DNA of 64,000 nucleotides from an uncultured Alphaproteobacteria bacterium (GCA_944390195.1 CALXOZ010000004.1:1-64000), one strand, 5' to 3'. Shown: positions 36,896 to 46,534, counted from the stretch's first letter. Notes: generated by a model not told the origin, from the sequence alone. Program-made: numbers and translations.

Positions 36896-38300
36896 TTTGT
36901 TTGAAAAAAATTTCATTTTCAGTAAGTTTATAAGATACGAAAAATTCTTTGCTGTGAATTTAAAATGCAGGCATAAGAAGTTTTGACTCTAATGAGTTTG
37001 AATAACTCGTGTGACGGGGTGTGCATCTCTTGACGTATTTTTATAAGAAACATTACCTTTCCAAGTAATTGTATTAATTTATAAAATCCGGATTTTGATG
37101 TAATGCAAAACCAATTCTATGGGATTGGAGCTGTCTGTCGGTTTATAAACGTGACGCATTATCAAAAGATGGCTTTTATATAAGTAAAAATGCGATACTG
37201 GAAGATGATGATTGAAAAACATTGTGAATTGCTGAGATGAAGGAGGAGGGAGATTAAAACGGCCTGTTTTAAAAGGCGGTGTTTACAGAAAAATGAAAAC
37301 GGGATATTTATTGAAATAGGGAACGGTCTTTTAAAGATTTTTCAAGCTGTGTGTCAAATTGTGAAAACCGGTGAACTTGTGAAAGCGCTTTATTCGCAAA
37401 AAATTTGAAACGCTCGAGCCTGACTGGAAGTCTTATTCCTCAAACTGCCATAATTTACGATCTTATATTCAAAGTGAACTTCCTTATTTCAGACGGAGAT
37501 TTTTTTGAGTTTTTTATTCGTATGATAAATCCATGTCTCCGGATTTATTTTTTTATTTCTATGATCTTTATTTCTCTTTCTTTTTCTTCAATACGCCGAT
37601 CATATTCCCCATGCTTGTAAAAGTTACTAAAAAACTGGAATTTGTCATGTGATTTTCGATTGAAATTTATTTGTGTCTTTATTTTTTTAGGAATAAAAAT
37701 AAGTATATTTTCCATTTTCACTTTATTACATACCGATAAATAAACGAGTAAATCTGAACCAAACGTAAAAGGTATGGTATTTTCGCGAATTTAAATCGTG
37801 CAACACTGCCACGGTAAAGGATTGATTTGTTTCGTTCCCAATTCAATACATTTTTTATGAGATGGGTAATATGAAAAAAATCTTTTTTTATTTTCAAATA
37901 ATGTTTAGTTGAAATCCCCACTCCGGTCGCACAGTTGCGGAATCGGTATTCCGAAACTTTATGATAAAGCGGACTGATTTTTAAGTGCTGGCGGATAAAG
38001 TTGTTACGGATTGAACATATATAATTCTTTAAAGCTTTTGTTATTGATAAAAGCTTTCCGATGCCATATCGGCATATTTTCATGACAAAAGCTTTAAAGG
38101 GCGTGAAAATGAAAAAAGATATTAATTGCGGGTATGGCAAGGCGTTAGCATTAATAAAAAAGTGATTTTGGTAACTTGCTGTTTGATATGGATTTCAGTA
38201 AACTGAAATATATGGATAAGGAAAGAAATACAAAGACATACATGAAACGAGGCTGTTAAAATTCAGCCTCGGATGCGTGAAATGAAGAGAGGCGGTAATA
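36896..38300. other. 1.4-kb stretch without a convincing gene
   Basis: A minus-strand frame at 37718-38140 (up to 140 codons from a TTG) lacks a ribosome site, is very basic and aromatic, and matches nothing recognised; it may be chance or a decayed gene. The stretch includes a 15-bp inverted repeat (38027-38099) and an 8-bp hairpin (38248-38271) in the leader of the DUF2726 gene. No tRNA was seen. Confidence 0.4.
38027..38099. repeat. 15-bp perfect inverted repeat with inner hairpin
   Basis: CTTTAAAGCTTTTGT (38027-38041) and its exact complement (38085-38099) flank 43 bases. These contain a second small stem (CCGAT/ATCGG around 38058-38071). The stretch could fold as a branched RNA or be the ends of a small mobile remnant. 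Confidence 0.5.
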
Positions 38301-38819
38301 ATGGATACAACATTAACGGCATTGGTTAAAAAACTCCTTTGGGGAGATGGATTGTATTTAATCGGTTCAATTATAACATTGTTATTGATCGGTTATGTTG
38401 TTTTGTGCTTTGTTGCATGGGTTTCCGATAAACAGCGCGATATTATCAGCAGATACTACCGACCTAAAAAGATTCTGAATAAAACTGAAGAACACTTTTT
38501 TAATTTGTTATGTCAGGCTGTACCTGTCGGTTGCAGTGTTTTTCCCCATGTTTCCATGCGGGCTTTGATAGAAACCAATCATTGGGATATGTGGGCTCCG
38601 TTTAATCTTAAGCGTGTGGATTTCGTTATTTGCAATCCGTCATTGGATATCGTGTGTGTTGTCGAGTTGGAAGGTGAAAACGAGCAAAAACGACATTTGC
38701 GGCGTGAAAAAATGTTGCAAAATGCTGGTGTCAATATTTTGCGTTACCATTTAAACCAAGAACCTACAGTTGATCAGATCAGACAGGATATTAAATCTTT
38801 AGACAGCCCTAGTCTTTAG
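38301..38819 (+). CDS. Membrane-anchored DUF2726 protein
   Basis: A 172-residue protein. One membrane helix (about 18-41) precedes a DUF2726 domain (about 55-165) whose pattern resembles restriction-nuclease-like folds: LNKTEEHFFNLL, KRVDFVIC and VVELEGEN correspond to the E...D...ExE/K arrangement, followed by REKMLQNAGVNILRY. Nuclease activity is not shown for the family. GAGAGGCGG lies before the ATG, and a GAGGCTG/CAGCCTC hairpin lies in the leader. Its last 11 bases overlap the 3' end of the convergent J-domain gene. Confidence 0.8.
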   Translation: MDTTLTALVKKLLWGDGLYLIGSIITLLLIGYVVLCFVAWVSDKQRDIISRYYRPKKILNKTEEHFFNLLCQAVPVGCSVFPHVSMRALIETNHWDMWAPFNLKRVDFVICNPSLDIVCVVELEGENEQKRHLRREKMLQNAGVNILRYHLNQEPTVDQIRQDIKSLDSPSL

Positions 38820-39861
38820 GCGGCAAAATTTTTGAATTGTAAGGCATGGGGGCTTTCCCAAGCCCCTTTTGCAGATCTTCCATTTTCACGAAAATAATTG
38901 TTCCGTGAGGCGTCATTGCTTGTATCCAGTCTGTTTTCGGGACATAACCTGTAATCCGCAAAGTCGTTTGTTGAGGCAGCAAAGCGATAATACCACTATT
39001 TATGTCAGGAGCCTGATAGGCTGAAGTTTGTTCTTTTATCGTATGATACAATTGATTTTCGTTGAGAAGGTCGAATTTTACAGGAATGACATTTTGATGT
39101 TCATAATCATGTATTTCTTGAGGTTTAAAAAGAAGAATTTCGTGTAAATACGGCGTGGTCAGCATGACAAAACCGATAATCATACATAGAAATAAAGGCA
39201 GGTAGACCCGAAAAAAGTCAGTCCAACGGATTTTCCAAAAATCCGGTTCTTGTTTACGCGGAGCTTCGGGAAGAGCATTTAAAAAAACGTTTATTTTGAC
39301 GCGTTGAGGCTGTTCTTTTGCAAATTGTCTCGCCTGTTCCGCCAAAGAACGGGCAAGGTCTATTCGTTTTTCACGTCGGAAAGCGGCTGCATTTTGCATT
39401 AAAATGTCATAGTTGCGATCCGGTGGCATATTTTTGAAAGAATAATTGTTCTTTAAAGCGAACCAGCTTTTGACCGGCGCTTTGAAAAAACTCTTCCAAA
39501 TTTTTACAGCTGATTTGAATTGCTGTTTTGAAGCGCAATTTCGGCAAAAAACGCCTCCATGAACAACACCGCCTTCTTCAAAAAGAATGTAACGCGGTTG
39601 ACGGGCGTGCTTGCCACAACTACAACATGGAATGAAATCCGCCGACGCTTGTGGAATATTGTCATAGGCTTTTCGTGCATCGGGATCTGTCAATACCTGA
39701 TACGCCTCGTTTATTTTCAAGTAGATTTCCCGCGCTTTAGGATCCGGATTCTTGTCGGGATGATACAACTTGACTTCACGGCGAAAAGCGTTTTTGATTT
39801 CTTTTTCGTCCGCCGTTTCACAAACATGTAATATGGCATAATACCCTTTTTTATCGCTCAA
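38809..39861 (-). CDS. Membrane J-domain protein with TTG start
   Basis: A 350-residue Hsp70 co-chaperone-like protein. The J-domain (about 5-66) has the HPD motif in LYHPDKNPDP. A cysteine cluster (CCSCGKH...FCRNC, about 78-110) looks like a zinc knuckle. Then come a helical repeat-like region, one membrane helix (about 225-245) and a C-terminal SH3-like stretch (about 290-335). The start is TTG at 39861: AAGGAG sits 7 bases before it, no ATG fits, and the J-domain begins at once. It starts 16 bases after the preceding unknown gene, so it lies at the end of the flagellar operon. It may chaperone membrane or flagellar assembly (inference). Confidence 0.85.
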   Translation of the reverse strand: MSDKKGYYAILHVCETADEKEIKNAFRREVKLYHPDKNPDPKAREIYLKINEAYQVLTDPDARKAYDNIPQASADFIPCCSCGKHARQPRYILFEEGGVVHGGVFCRNCASKQQFKSAVKIWKSFFKAPVKSWFALKNNYSFKNMPPDRNYDILMQNAAAFRREKRIDLARSLAEQARQFAKEQPQRVKINVFLNALPEAPRKQEPDFWKIRWTDFFRVYLPLFLCMIIGFVMLTTPYLHEILLFKPQEIHDYEHQNVIPVKFDLLNENQLYHTIKEQTSAYQAPDINSGIIALLPQQTTLRITGYVPKTDWIQAMTPHGTIIFVKMEDLQKGLGKAPMPYNSKILPPKD

Positions 39862-39877
39862 ACAATTACTCCTTGTT

Positions 39878-41254
39878 TTAAATGACCTCTTTTAGCGGTG
39901 CCGAAAAAAGAAAGGCGCTTATTCGTTTGATTTTTCCGGTAAGATTTAACACACAAAGAGTCCACAGGGACAGTGTTTGACAGATGTGTCGGAAAAAAAA
40001 GGAAAATACGTTTTTATGATGCAACTTCAGATCAAAGCGATGTTTGTTGCGATATGAAACGCCTTTCAACTGAATTTTTCTCGATTTTGTTAGAACAGAG
40101 TCGAAAGAAAAACGGATACAAGCAAGGAAATCGTTTTGCCAGTTGTGTTTATTGCTTTGGTTGTTTATGCGGCGCACATATAATGAAACGGATTGTATGA
40201 ACTTATCGTAACAAAGGGGGATTTTTCGTTTTTTCCATAGACCTTTTTCTTGTCCTTTCGTTTCCGGAAAAAAGAGGGATTTTTTTTCAAACACTTTTGA
40301 AATAATCTTTTCTTTTTCTGTTTTCCATAGTCTTTTGACAAATGAGGTAGGCATAAAAGAAGAAAATGAAAGATTGTTTTTTCGTGTTGTCATATAAAAT
40401 GAAATTAAAACGGAAATATTATTTTTGATATGAGAGCATGTATCCTTTAAAGCGTTTTTATCATAAAAGGACAATCTGTTTGACAAAGAGGAGATTGATC
40501 GGACAGGAAGGTGTTTTTTTAAAGAAAATTCTGGAACGGCTGAGATTTGCTTATTAATAATGGTCTTAACTGTAACCGGAGGTGTATGAAGGAAAGCGAA
40601 AACCGGAGTGATTTTAAAAAGTTTTTTTTCCATTAAAACGACAAATAAACCTTTTCCGTTTGTAAAAAAGTTCTCCGGAAAAGGGGCTGTTATCATATGT
40701 TGTTTTAATGTGTTTGATAAAATGCGGGCGATATTGCCAGAAGAGGGAAAAGAAACTGGAACGGATTGCAAGTGCTTGTTAAATATGCGTCTGATCGGGA
40801 GGCTTTTCGCATTGATCGGCAAGTGTTCAGGATCAATATATTGCTTTTTTACGTTTTTGATTTCATAGATCGGTTCGGAACTTTTTGTTGTCGATTTTAG
40901 TGTTGATGTGATATTGCCTCGATTTGAGGTTTGACCGTCAAAAACGGGTGAAACGGAAAAAAAGTGTTCAAAAACCGGATCGTTTTTAAATCCAGAGGAA
41001 ATGATCTTAATTTTTATATGTTGTCTTTTTTTTTCAATGGGGAGAGTTTTTAAAATTAAAGAAATTTTTTTTCTGCGATGCGATATGCACGCCAATTCTG
41101 ATTTTTTAAAAGATGAAGCATACAATGAAATAATGGTGGGCAATACAGTTTCAGGTAAGCATTTTAATTCCAGCAGAATTTTTGTTATTGGAAATAAAAT
41201 GCTTCCCGTTAAATTAATATGGTATGCCTTCCAGATTAAAAGGATACTGCCCAT
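39878..41254 (-). CDS. Unknown basic protein inside the flagellar operon
   Basis: A 458-residue protein with no recognised family. It is strongly basic, rich in Lys, Ser, Phe and Ile, and low in acidic residues. A hydrophobic N-terminal stretch (MGSILLIWKAYHINLTGSIL) may be a membrane or export segment. LP[IV]R motifs recur (KSLPIRRIF, KHLPVRSIS). The frame is open for 1.4 kb, starts 7 bases after the flhG stop with AAAGGTG ideally placed, and is followed 16 bases later by the J-domain gene, so it is translated as part of the operon. An in-frame TTG precedes the ATG. Rapid divergence or recent origin is possible. Confidence 0.7.
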   Translation of the reverse strand: MGSILLIWKAYHINLTGSILFPITKILLELKCLPETVLPTIISLYASSFKKSELACISHRRKKISLILKTLPIEKKRQHIKIKIISSGFKNDPVFEHFFSVSPVFDGQTSNRGNITSTLKSTTKSSEPIYEIKNVKKQYIDPEHLPINAKSLPIRRIFNKHLQSVPVSFPSSGNIARILSNTLKQHMITAPFPENFFTNGKGLFVVLMEKKLFKITPVFAFLHTPPVTVKTIINKQISAVPEFSLKKHLPVRSISSLSNRLSFYDKNALKDTCSHIKNNISVLISFYMTTRKNNLSFSSFMPTSFVKRLWKTEKEKIISKVFEKKSLFFPETKGQEKGLWKKRKIPLCYDKFIQSVSLYVRRINNQSNKHNWQNDFLACIRFSFDSVLTKSRKIQLKGVSYRNKHRFDLKLHHKNVFSFFFRHICQTLSLWTLCVLNLTGKIKRISAFLFSAPLKEVI

Positions 41255-41263
41255 CAAACACCT

Positions 41264-42082
41264 TTATTGTTTGTTCAGTCTTGCGGCTATGGACAAGACG
41301 TCTTCGGCGGCTTCCGTATTGGGATGACGCTGCAAGATCGGGGTTTGATTCCTTATGGCGTCCCGAACTCTTGTATCGCGCCGTACGATGCCGGCGAGAA
41401 CCGGAGAAATATGTAAAAAGCCTTGGCATGCTTTTAATAAAGTGGAATAGGTTCTTTCTCCTTCACGATAAGAATTCGCCGAATTGACAACAATGCTGAT
41501 ATTTGGTTTTTGTTGTTCCAGACAAACCATTTTTATAAAGGCGTAAGCGTCTGTTAATGAAGTCGGTTCGTCTGTGCAGACAATGATCAAAGCGGCCGCG
41601 TTGGAGGCGAATAAGCGAACCGGTTTTTCCACGCCGGCACCAAGGTCGACGATAACACGGTCATAGCCGCCGGCTAACAAGCGTAAATCATCATTGATCA
41701 GTTGTAAGCGGCTGATCGGAACATTTGTCAGACTGCCTGACCCAGACCGTCCGGCAATAATATCGAAATTGCCTTCGGTATAATGACAGATGGCTTGGTT
41801 TAAGGTGATTTTTCCTGCGATAACGCTGCCTAAATCATAATTAGGCATCAATCCCAATTGAATATCTATATTCGCCAATCCCAGATCACCGTCGAATAAA
41901 AGCGTTTTTTGTCCGCTGCGTGCCAAAGCATGCGCAAGTGTAATAGAAAACCATGTCTTTCCGACTCCCCCTTTACCCGAGGCGACGGCAATCATGTTGC
42001 GCACTTGTGCACGGGGGATGATTTTTCTGGGAGCCAGAGCCAACATCTGTTCGGAATTGTTTTGTGTCGTTGAGGTGTTCAT
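41264..42082 (-). CDS. flhG: MinD-like ATPase FlhG (flagellar number control)
   Basis: A 272-residue deviant-Walker ParA/MinD ATPase. SGKGGVGKTWF is the P-loop (the usual Thr/Ser/Asn after GKT is Trp), DGDLGLANIDIQLGL is switch I, and VDLGAG corresponds to the DxGAG switch II of FlhG. It limits the number and site of flagella by regulating FlhF. The start at 42082 overlaps the flhF stop by four bases (ATGA), so codons open upstream are not used. It is followed closely by the unknown 458-residue gene. Confidence 0.92.
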   Translation of the reverse strand: MNTSTTQNNSEQMLALAPRKIIPRAQVRNMIAVASGKGGVGKTWFSITLAHALARSGQKTLLFDGDLGLANIDIQLGLMPNYDLGSVIAGKITLNQAICHYTEGNFDIIAGRSGSGSLTNVPISRLQLINDDLRLLAGGYDRVIVDLGAGVEKPVRLFASNAAALIIVCTDEPTSLTDAYAFIKMVCLEQQKPNISIVVNSANSYREGERTYSTLLKACQGFLHISPVLAGIVRRDTRVRDAIRNQTPILQRHPNTEAAEDVLSIAARLNKQ

Positions 42083-43062
42083 GATTTTTCCTTTGTTACA
42101 GAATCGGATTCTTCCGATGACATTAAAAGCAGACGAGCCAAAGAAACCGCATTGATGGCAGATAATCCGCGCGTAATATTTTGACTCATGCTGGCTTCGC
42201 ATAAAGTAAGATGACCGGCATGGGCTGCGGCTAAGACACCGCCGAAACGCCGAGCCGCATCCAAACGGGTGGCCAAAAGGTAAATGACTCCCGCTTCAGC
42301 AAATGCTTCCGCCGTTTCCATAGATTCTTGAGGATCAACGCCGGCGGGCATGACTAAAACGGGCAAAGCGTCCGCCGCTTCGATATAAGCCGTCAAATAA
42401 TCCATATCGCTTTGTTGGAACGGATTGAAGGCGGGCATATCGATGAAGATCAAATCGCATGTTTTTTTCAGCGCTTGAATGTGAGAATGCAAATTTTGCG
42501 GCGAGCGCGCTTTAAGTAAGGTAATGTCTAAAATGTTTGTAAAAGCGACGAGCTGTTCTGTTGCGCCGGCACGCACGGTGTCTGCCGAAATCAAGCCGAC
42601 TTTGCGTCCGGACAAACAAGCGCGTGTCGCCAGCTTTCCGGTGATTACGGTTTTGCCTGCACCGGCGGCGCCGGTTAACATGAATGCCTGTCCTTTTATT
42701 TGTTCCGGCAAGGGATGAAAGTCGAATACCGTATCCAAAGCCGAAGCGAAAGCCACCAGATTGTTTTTCTTTTTGGCTTCTTTTACATATAAAAGGATTT
42801 TTTCAATTAAAGCGGAAGGCAAGGCGTGATAGGTTAACGTTTCGCGCACGGCTTTTTGGAATTCCGTTTCATAAGGCGTTTCATTATAGAACAGGTTGAA
42901 TTCCTCTTCTAATGCCGTTTCTTCGATCGCGGCGGTCAGACGTACGCCGTTGCCGGATCCCAAACGCTGTGTCGATACGATCAAAGCGTTTTCTCCCAGC
43001 TCATGGCGCAATAAATCCATGGCTTCAGACATTGTCGGGGCGGTGTAGGTTTTTATCTTCAT
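42079..43062 (-). CDS. flhF: SRP-like GTPase FlhF
   Basis: A 327-residue SRP-type GTPase that marks the site of flagellar assembly at the pole. The N-terminal basic region is short, the helical N domain spans about 65-120, and the G domain starts at about 123 with G1 GAAGAGKT (131-138), G2 SADTVRAGATEQL (159-171) and G4-like TRLD. The G3 element, normally DTAG, reads DMPAFNP (208-214), so the catalytic Gly is missing. GTP hydrolysis may be weak or altered (inference). AGGAAC precedes the ATG; it overlaps flhG. Confidence 0.9.
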   Translation of the reverse strand: MKIKTYTAPTMSEAMDLLRHELGENALIVSTQRLGSGNGVRLTAAIEETALEEEFNLFYNETPYETEFQKAVRETLTYHALPSALIEKILLYVKEAKKKNNLVAFASALDTVFDFHPLPEQIKGQAFMLTGAAGAGKTVITGKLATRACLSGRKVGLISADTVRAGATEQLVAFTNILDITLLKARSPQNLHSHIQALKKTCDLIFIDMPAFNPFQQSDMDYLTAYIEAADALPVLVMPAGVDPQESMETAEAFAEAGVIYLLATRLDAARRFGGVLAAAHAGHLTLCEASMSQNITRGLSAINAVSLARLLLMSSEESDSVTKEKS

Positions 43063-43072
43063 TTATATGTTC

Positions 43073-45193
43073 CTAAACTTGTCCCAGTGTCCTTATTCGT
43101 GCACGTGGGTGAATCTCATTTTGAGATATTACCACAGTTGTCGGGCGAAATCGTTCAATAATTGAGCGTACATAAGGGCGGATCCCCGGGCTTGTCAGCA
43201 ATACAGGCGATTCTCCGCGGGCGGCTTGGTCTTCAAAGACTTGACGTACGCGCAAAATGAATTTTTGAATCCGGCTCGGAGGCATGGAAAGCTGTTTTTC
43301 TTCCCCTTGTCCCGATAAAGACTCGATAAAGTTTTGTTCCCATTCTCCGGACAAGGTAACCAACGCGATAATTCCGTCCGGTCCGGCGACGGCATTCGAT
43401 ATTTGACGGGATAACCGCGAACGGACGTGTTCCGTAATCAATAACAGACTCTGAGTTGCGGAACAGGCTTCTGAAATACCTTCCAGAATTGTCGGCAGGT
43501 CTCTGATGGACACGCGTTCCGCCAACAAACTTTGTAAAACACGTTGAACACCACCAATTGTAATGCGTTTGGGAATCAACTCTTCCACTAACTTTTGCTG
43601 GTCTTTGTCCAGTTCTTTTAAAAGTTTCTGAGTCTCTGTATAACTCAGCAATTCAGGCATATTGGCTTTAACCAATTCTGTAATGTGCGTCGTGATGACG
43701 GTCGGGCAATCGACAACGGTGTATCCGCGGAACATGGCGTCTTCACGCAAAGTCATGTCGATCCACATGGCGGCCAAACCGAACGTGGGTTCTGTTGTTT
43801 TTTCACCTTGCAAAGTAATTTCTTCTCCGCGAGGATCCATAACGAGCAATTTGTTTGCTCTTAATTCTCCGCGTCCCGCTTCTGTTTCCTTGATATAAAT
43901 GACATAAGTGTCGGGAGGCAGACGCATATTGTCTTGAATGCGCACGGACGGCATGACAAAGCCCATTTCCATGGCCAAAGCGCGCCGAAGAGCTTTGATT
44001 TGATCGGTTAAGCGCCGGTTGGAAGTGTTATTGATCAAAGAAAGCAGGCTGTAACCGAGTTCCAATCGAACCAAGTCCATTTTCAAAACATTTGCGATCG
44101 GTTCTTCGGCAATCGGAGGCGGAGCTTGCAATTGCTGTTCTTTTTGACGTTCGTTTTCTTCTTGTATTTGCCGGTGTTGGCGAATGAGAAAGTAAGCGGT
44201 TATGCCGGAAATAAAACTTAAAAACATGAAAGGGGCGGCGGGTGTCCCCGGTAAAGTCGCCAACATGAAGGATAAAAAAGACGTCATACCGAGGGCTTTC
44301 GGATAATGGGAAAGTTGACCGAACAGGACTTTTTCCGTTCCCCCTGAAATGCCGGCTTTTGATACCATGATACCGGCGGCGACAGAGATAATCAAAGCCG
44401 GTATTTGAGAAACCAAACCGTCTCCGACCGTTAAGCGCATATAAGTGTTAGCGGCTTTCATCACAGGCATATCTTGTTGTAAAACACCGATTAAAATGCC
44501 GGCAACAATATTGATTGCCGTAATGACCAAGCCGGCGATGGCGTCTCCACGCACGAATTTCGAGGCACCGTCCATCGCGCCGTAAAAGCTTGATTCTTGA
44601 GACAATTCATCACGGCGTCTTCGTGCTTCGGGTTCGTCGATTAAACCGGAGGACAAATCCGCATCGATTGCCATCTGTTTTCCGGGCATGGCGTCCAAAG
44701 CGAAACGGGCGGCGACTTCGGCAATACGACCGGATCCTTTTGTGATGACCATGAAATTAACCAAAACCAAAATGGCAAATACAATGACTCCGATAATGAA
44801 ATTGCCGCTCATGATAAAGCCGCCAAAAGCCGCAATGACATGTCCGGCGGCTTGAGGCCCTCGATAACCGTCGGATAATATAAGCCGTGTCGACGACAGG
44901 TTCAATGCCAGACGGAATAAGGTCGTAATCAGTAAAACCAATGGAAAAGAAGTGAATTGAATCGGTTTTTCTATGAAAATGGAGGTCATTAAGACCAGTA
45001 CGGAAAACGTCAGCGATATTGCCAAAGCGATATCCAGCAACCACGGAGCCAATGGCAGGATTAAAATGACCAGCATCAAAATGATCCCTAGAGCCAAAGC
45101 GATATCAGAACGTTTCCCTAAAGAAAACAGTCCTTGTTTTAGTTCGTCCGGAAAAAGGGACGGAGCTTTTGCTTTGACGGGATCTTTTACCAT
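43073..45193 (-). CDS. flhA: Flagellar export gate protein FlhA
   Basis: A 706-residue inner-membrane component of the flagellar type III export gate. About eight membrane helices lie in the first 340 residues. Conserved cytoplasmic loop motifs include DAMPGKQMAIDADLSSGLIDEPEARRRR (split here: DAMPGKQMAIDADL, then SSGLIDEPEA). The C-terminal domain (about 360-706) docks FliH-FliI and chaperones and ends near VISQNEIHP. Length is standard. AAGGCG precedes the ATG. It lies between flbD and flhF with 10-base gaps on each side. Confidence 0.97.
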   Translation of the reverse strand: MVKDPVKAKAPSLFPDELKQGLFSLGKRSDIALALGIILMLVILILPLAPWLLDIALAISLTFSVLVLMTSIFIEKPIQFTSFPLVLLITTLFRLALNLSSTRLILSDGYRGPQAAGHVIAAFGGFIMSGNFIIGVIVFAILVLVNFMVITKGSGRIAEVAARFALDAMPGKQMAIDADLSSGLIDEPEARRRRDELSQESSFYGAMDGASKFVRGDAIAGLVITAINIVAGILIGVLQQDMPVMKAANTYMRLTVGDGLVSQIPALIISVAAGIMVSKAGISGGTEKVLFGQLSHYPKALGMTSFLSFMLATLPGTPAAPFMFLSFISGITAYFLIRQHRQIQEENERQKEQQLQAPPPIAEEPIANVLKMDLVRLELGYSLLSLINNTSNRRLTDQIKALRRALAMEMGFVMPSVRIQDNMRLPPDTYVIYIKETEAGRGELRANKLLVMDPRGEEITLQGEKTTEPTFGLAAMWIDMTLREDAMFRGYTVVDCPTVITTHITELVKANMPELLSYTETQKLLKELDKDQQKLVEELIPKRITIGGVQRVLQSLLAERVSIRDLPTILEGISEACSATQSLLLITEHVRSRLSRQISNAVAGPDGIIALVTLSGEWEQNFIESLSGQGEEKQLSMPPSRIQKFILRVRQVFEDQAARGESPVLLTSPGIRPYVRSIIERFRPTTVVISQNEIHPRARIRTLGQV

Positions 45194-45202
45194 TGTAACG
45201 CC

Positions 45203-46522
45203 TTATCCCCCATCATTCGGAGCAGGAGGAACATTAATGCCTTCTTCCATATAGAGTTTGAGCTTATTGCGTAGTGTTCTGATGGAAATCCCTAATATAT
45301 GAGCGGCATGGGTTCTGTTACCTAAAGTGTGTTTTAAGGTATTGATAATCAGATCTTTTTCAACATCGGCAACGGTTCTGCCGACAAAATCGTCTTTTGA
45401 CGAAGTAACCGCCGGTTGTTCCAAAAAGTGCGGTAACATAACGGCATCTTCTTCAATTGCAGATCCGACGGATAATAAAACGGCTCTGTGCAATGTGTTT
45501 TCCAACTCACGGACATTCCCCGGCCAATTGTAATTCATCAGCCGTTCAATCGCTTTTGCGGATAGGGGTTTGACGGCAATATCATTCATTTCCGAATACT
45601 TTTTAATAAAATACTCGGCCAAAGGAAGAATGTCGTCTTTACGTTTACGCAAAGGAGGCAACTCGATATTAACGACGTTCAAACGGAAATACAGATCCTC
45701 CCGAAAGGTTTTATTCGTTACTTCTTGAACGATGTCGCGATTAGATGTCGCAATGATGCGTACGTCGACGTTGACGGGTTTTTTACCGCCGAGCCGGTCA
45801 ATTTGACGTTCTTGCAGAACCCGCAACAATTTCGCTTGTAAACGGATATCCATCTCGCTGATTTCATCAAGAAGCAAAGTGCCGCCGTTTGCTTCTTCGA
45901 ATTTACCGATTCTACGGGCGACAGCTCCTGTAAAAGCGCCTTTTTCATACCCGAACAGTTCTGATTCCAACAGATTTTCCGGAATTGCAGCACAGTTGAG
46001 AGCAACAAAATTTCCTGTGGAACGTTTCGAGTTGGCGTGAATATATTTCGCAATGACTTCTTTACCGGTTCCGGATTCTCCTGTGATTAAAATGCTGGCG
46101 GTTGAAGGAGCCACTTGTCCGGCAAGTTGCAAAATCTTGCTTGTCGCTTTGTCCTTATATATGACAGGGGTCGTTTGAATCGAAAAAGCCGATAAAATGG
46201 CGCCGATCAATTCCGCGTCCGGGGGCAAGGGAATATATTCTTTTGCGCCGGCTTTGATGGCTTTTACCGCAGACCGCGTATCGGCGGCAACTCCGCAAGC
46301 GACGACCGGAACGCAAATGCGTTCTTGCTTGAGACTTTCGATTAATGAATAAATGTCAAGTTTTACGTCTGCCATGATCAAATCAGCGCTTTGACCGTTA
46401 CGCAACAACTGTAACGCCTGCTCGATTGTTTCCGCATAAAATACTGTTCCGCCCTTTTTTATGGCAATTTGACTTGCGGCACCGATCTGCCCGTTCATTG
46501 ATCCGATTAATAACAGACGCAT
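45203..46522 (-). CDS. flbD: FlbD-type sigma-54-dependent flagellar activator
   Basis: A 439-residue NtrC-family enhancer-binding protein. The N-terminal receiver-like domain (1 to about 118) is atypical, without the usual acidic pocket, as in FlbD. The AAA+ domain (about 125-365) has Walker A GESGTGKE, the sigma-54 contact loop GAFTGA and GGTLLLDEI. The C-terminal Fis-type helix-turn-helix (about 395-430) contains TLGNRTHAAHILGISIRTL. It should switch on late flagellar operons; the near-consensus sigma-54 promoter before fliK is a clear candidate target in this window. AAGGAAA precedes the ATG. Confidence 0.92.
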   Translation of the reverse strand: MRLLLIGSMNGQIGAASQIAIKKGGTVFYAETIEQALQLLRNGQSADLIMADVKLDIYSLIESLKQERICVPVVACGVAADTRSAVKAIKAGAKEYIPLPPDAELIGAILSAFSIQTTPVIYKDKATSKILQLAGQVAPSTASILITGESGTGKEVIAKYIHANSKRSTGNFVALNCAAIPENLLESELFGYEKGAFTGAVARRIGKFEEANGGTLLLDEISEMDIRLQAKLLRVLQERQIDRLGGKKPVNVDVRIIATSNRDIVQEVTNKTFREDLYFRLNVVNIELPPLRKRKDDILPLAEYFIKKYSEMNDIAVKPLSAKAIERLMNYNWPGNVRELENTLHRAVLLSVGSAIEEDAVMLPHFLEQPAVTSSKDDFVGRTVADVEKDLIINTLKHTLGNRTHAAHILGISIRTLRNKLKLYMEEGINVPPAPNDGG

Positions 46523-46534
46523 CTTTTTTCCTTA

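Noticed and set aside
37718-38140. Minus-strand frame of up to 140 codons in the 1.4-kb gap
   Set aside because: Starts with TTG, has no ribosome site, shows an odd composition and includes a 15-bp inverted repeat; not safe to call as a gene.
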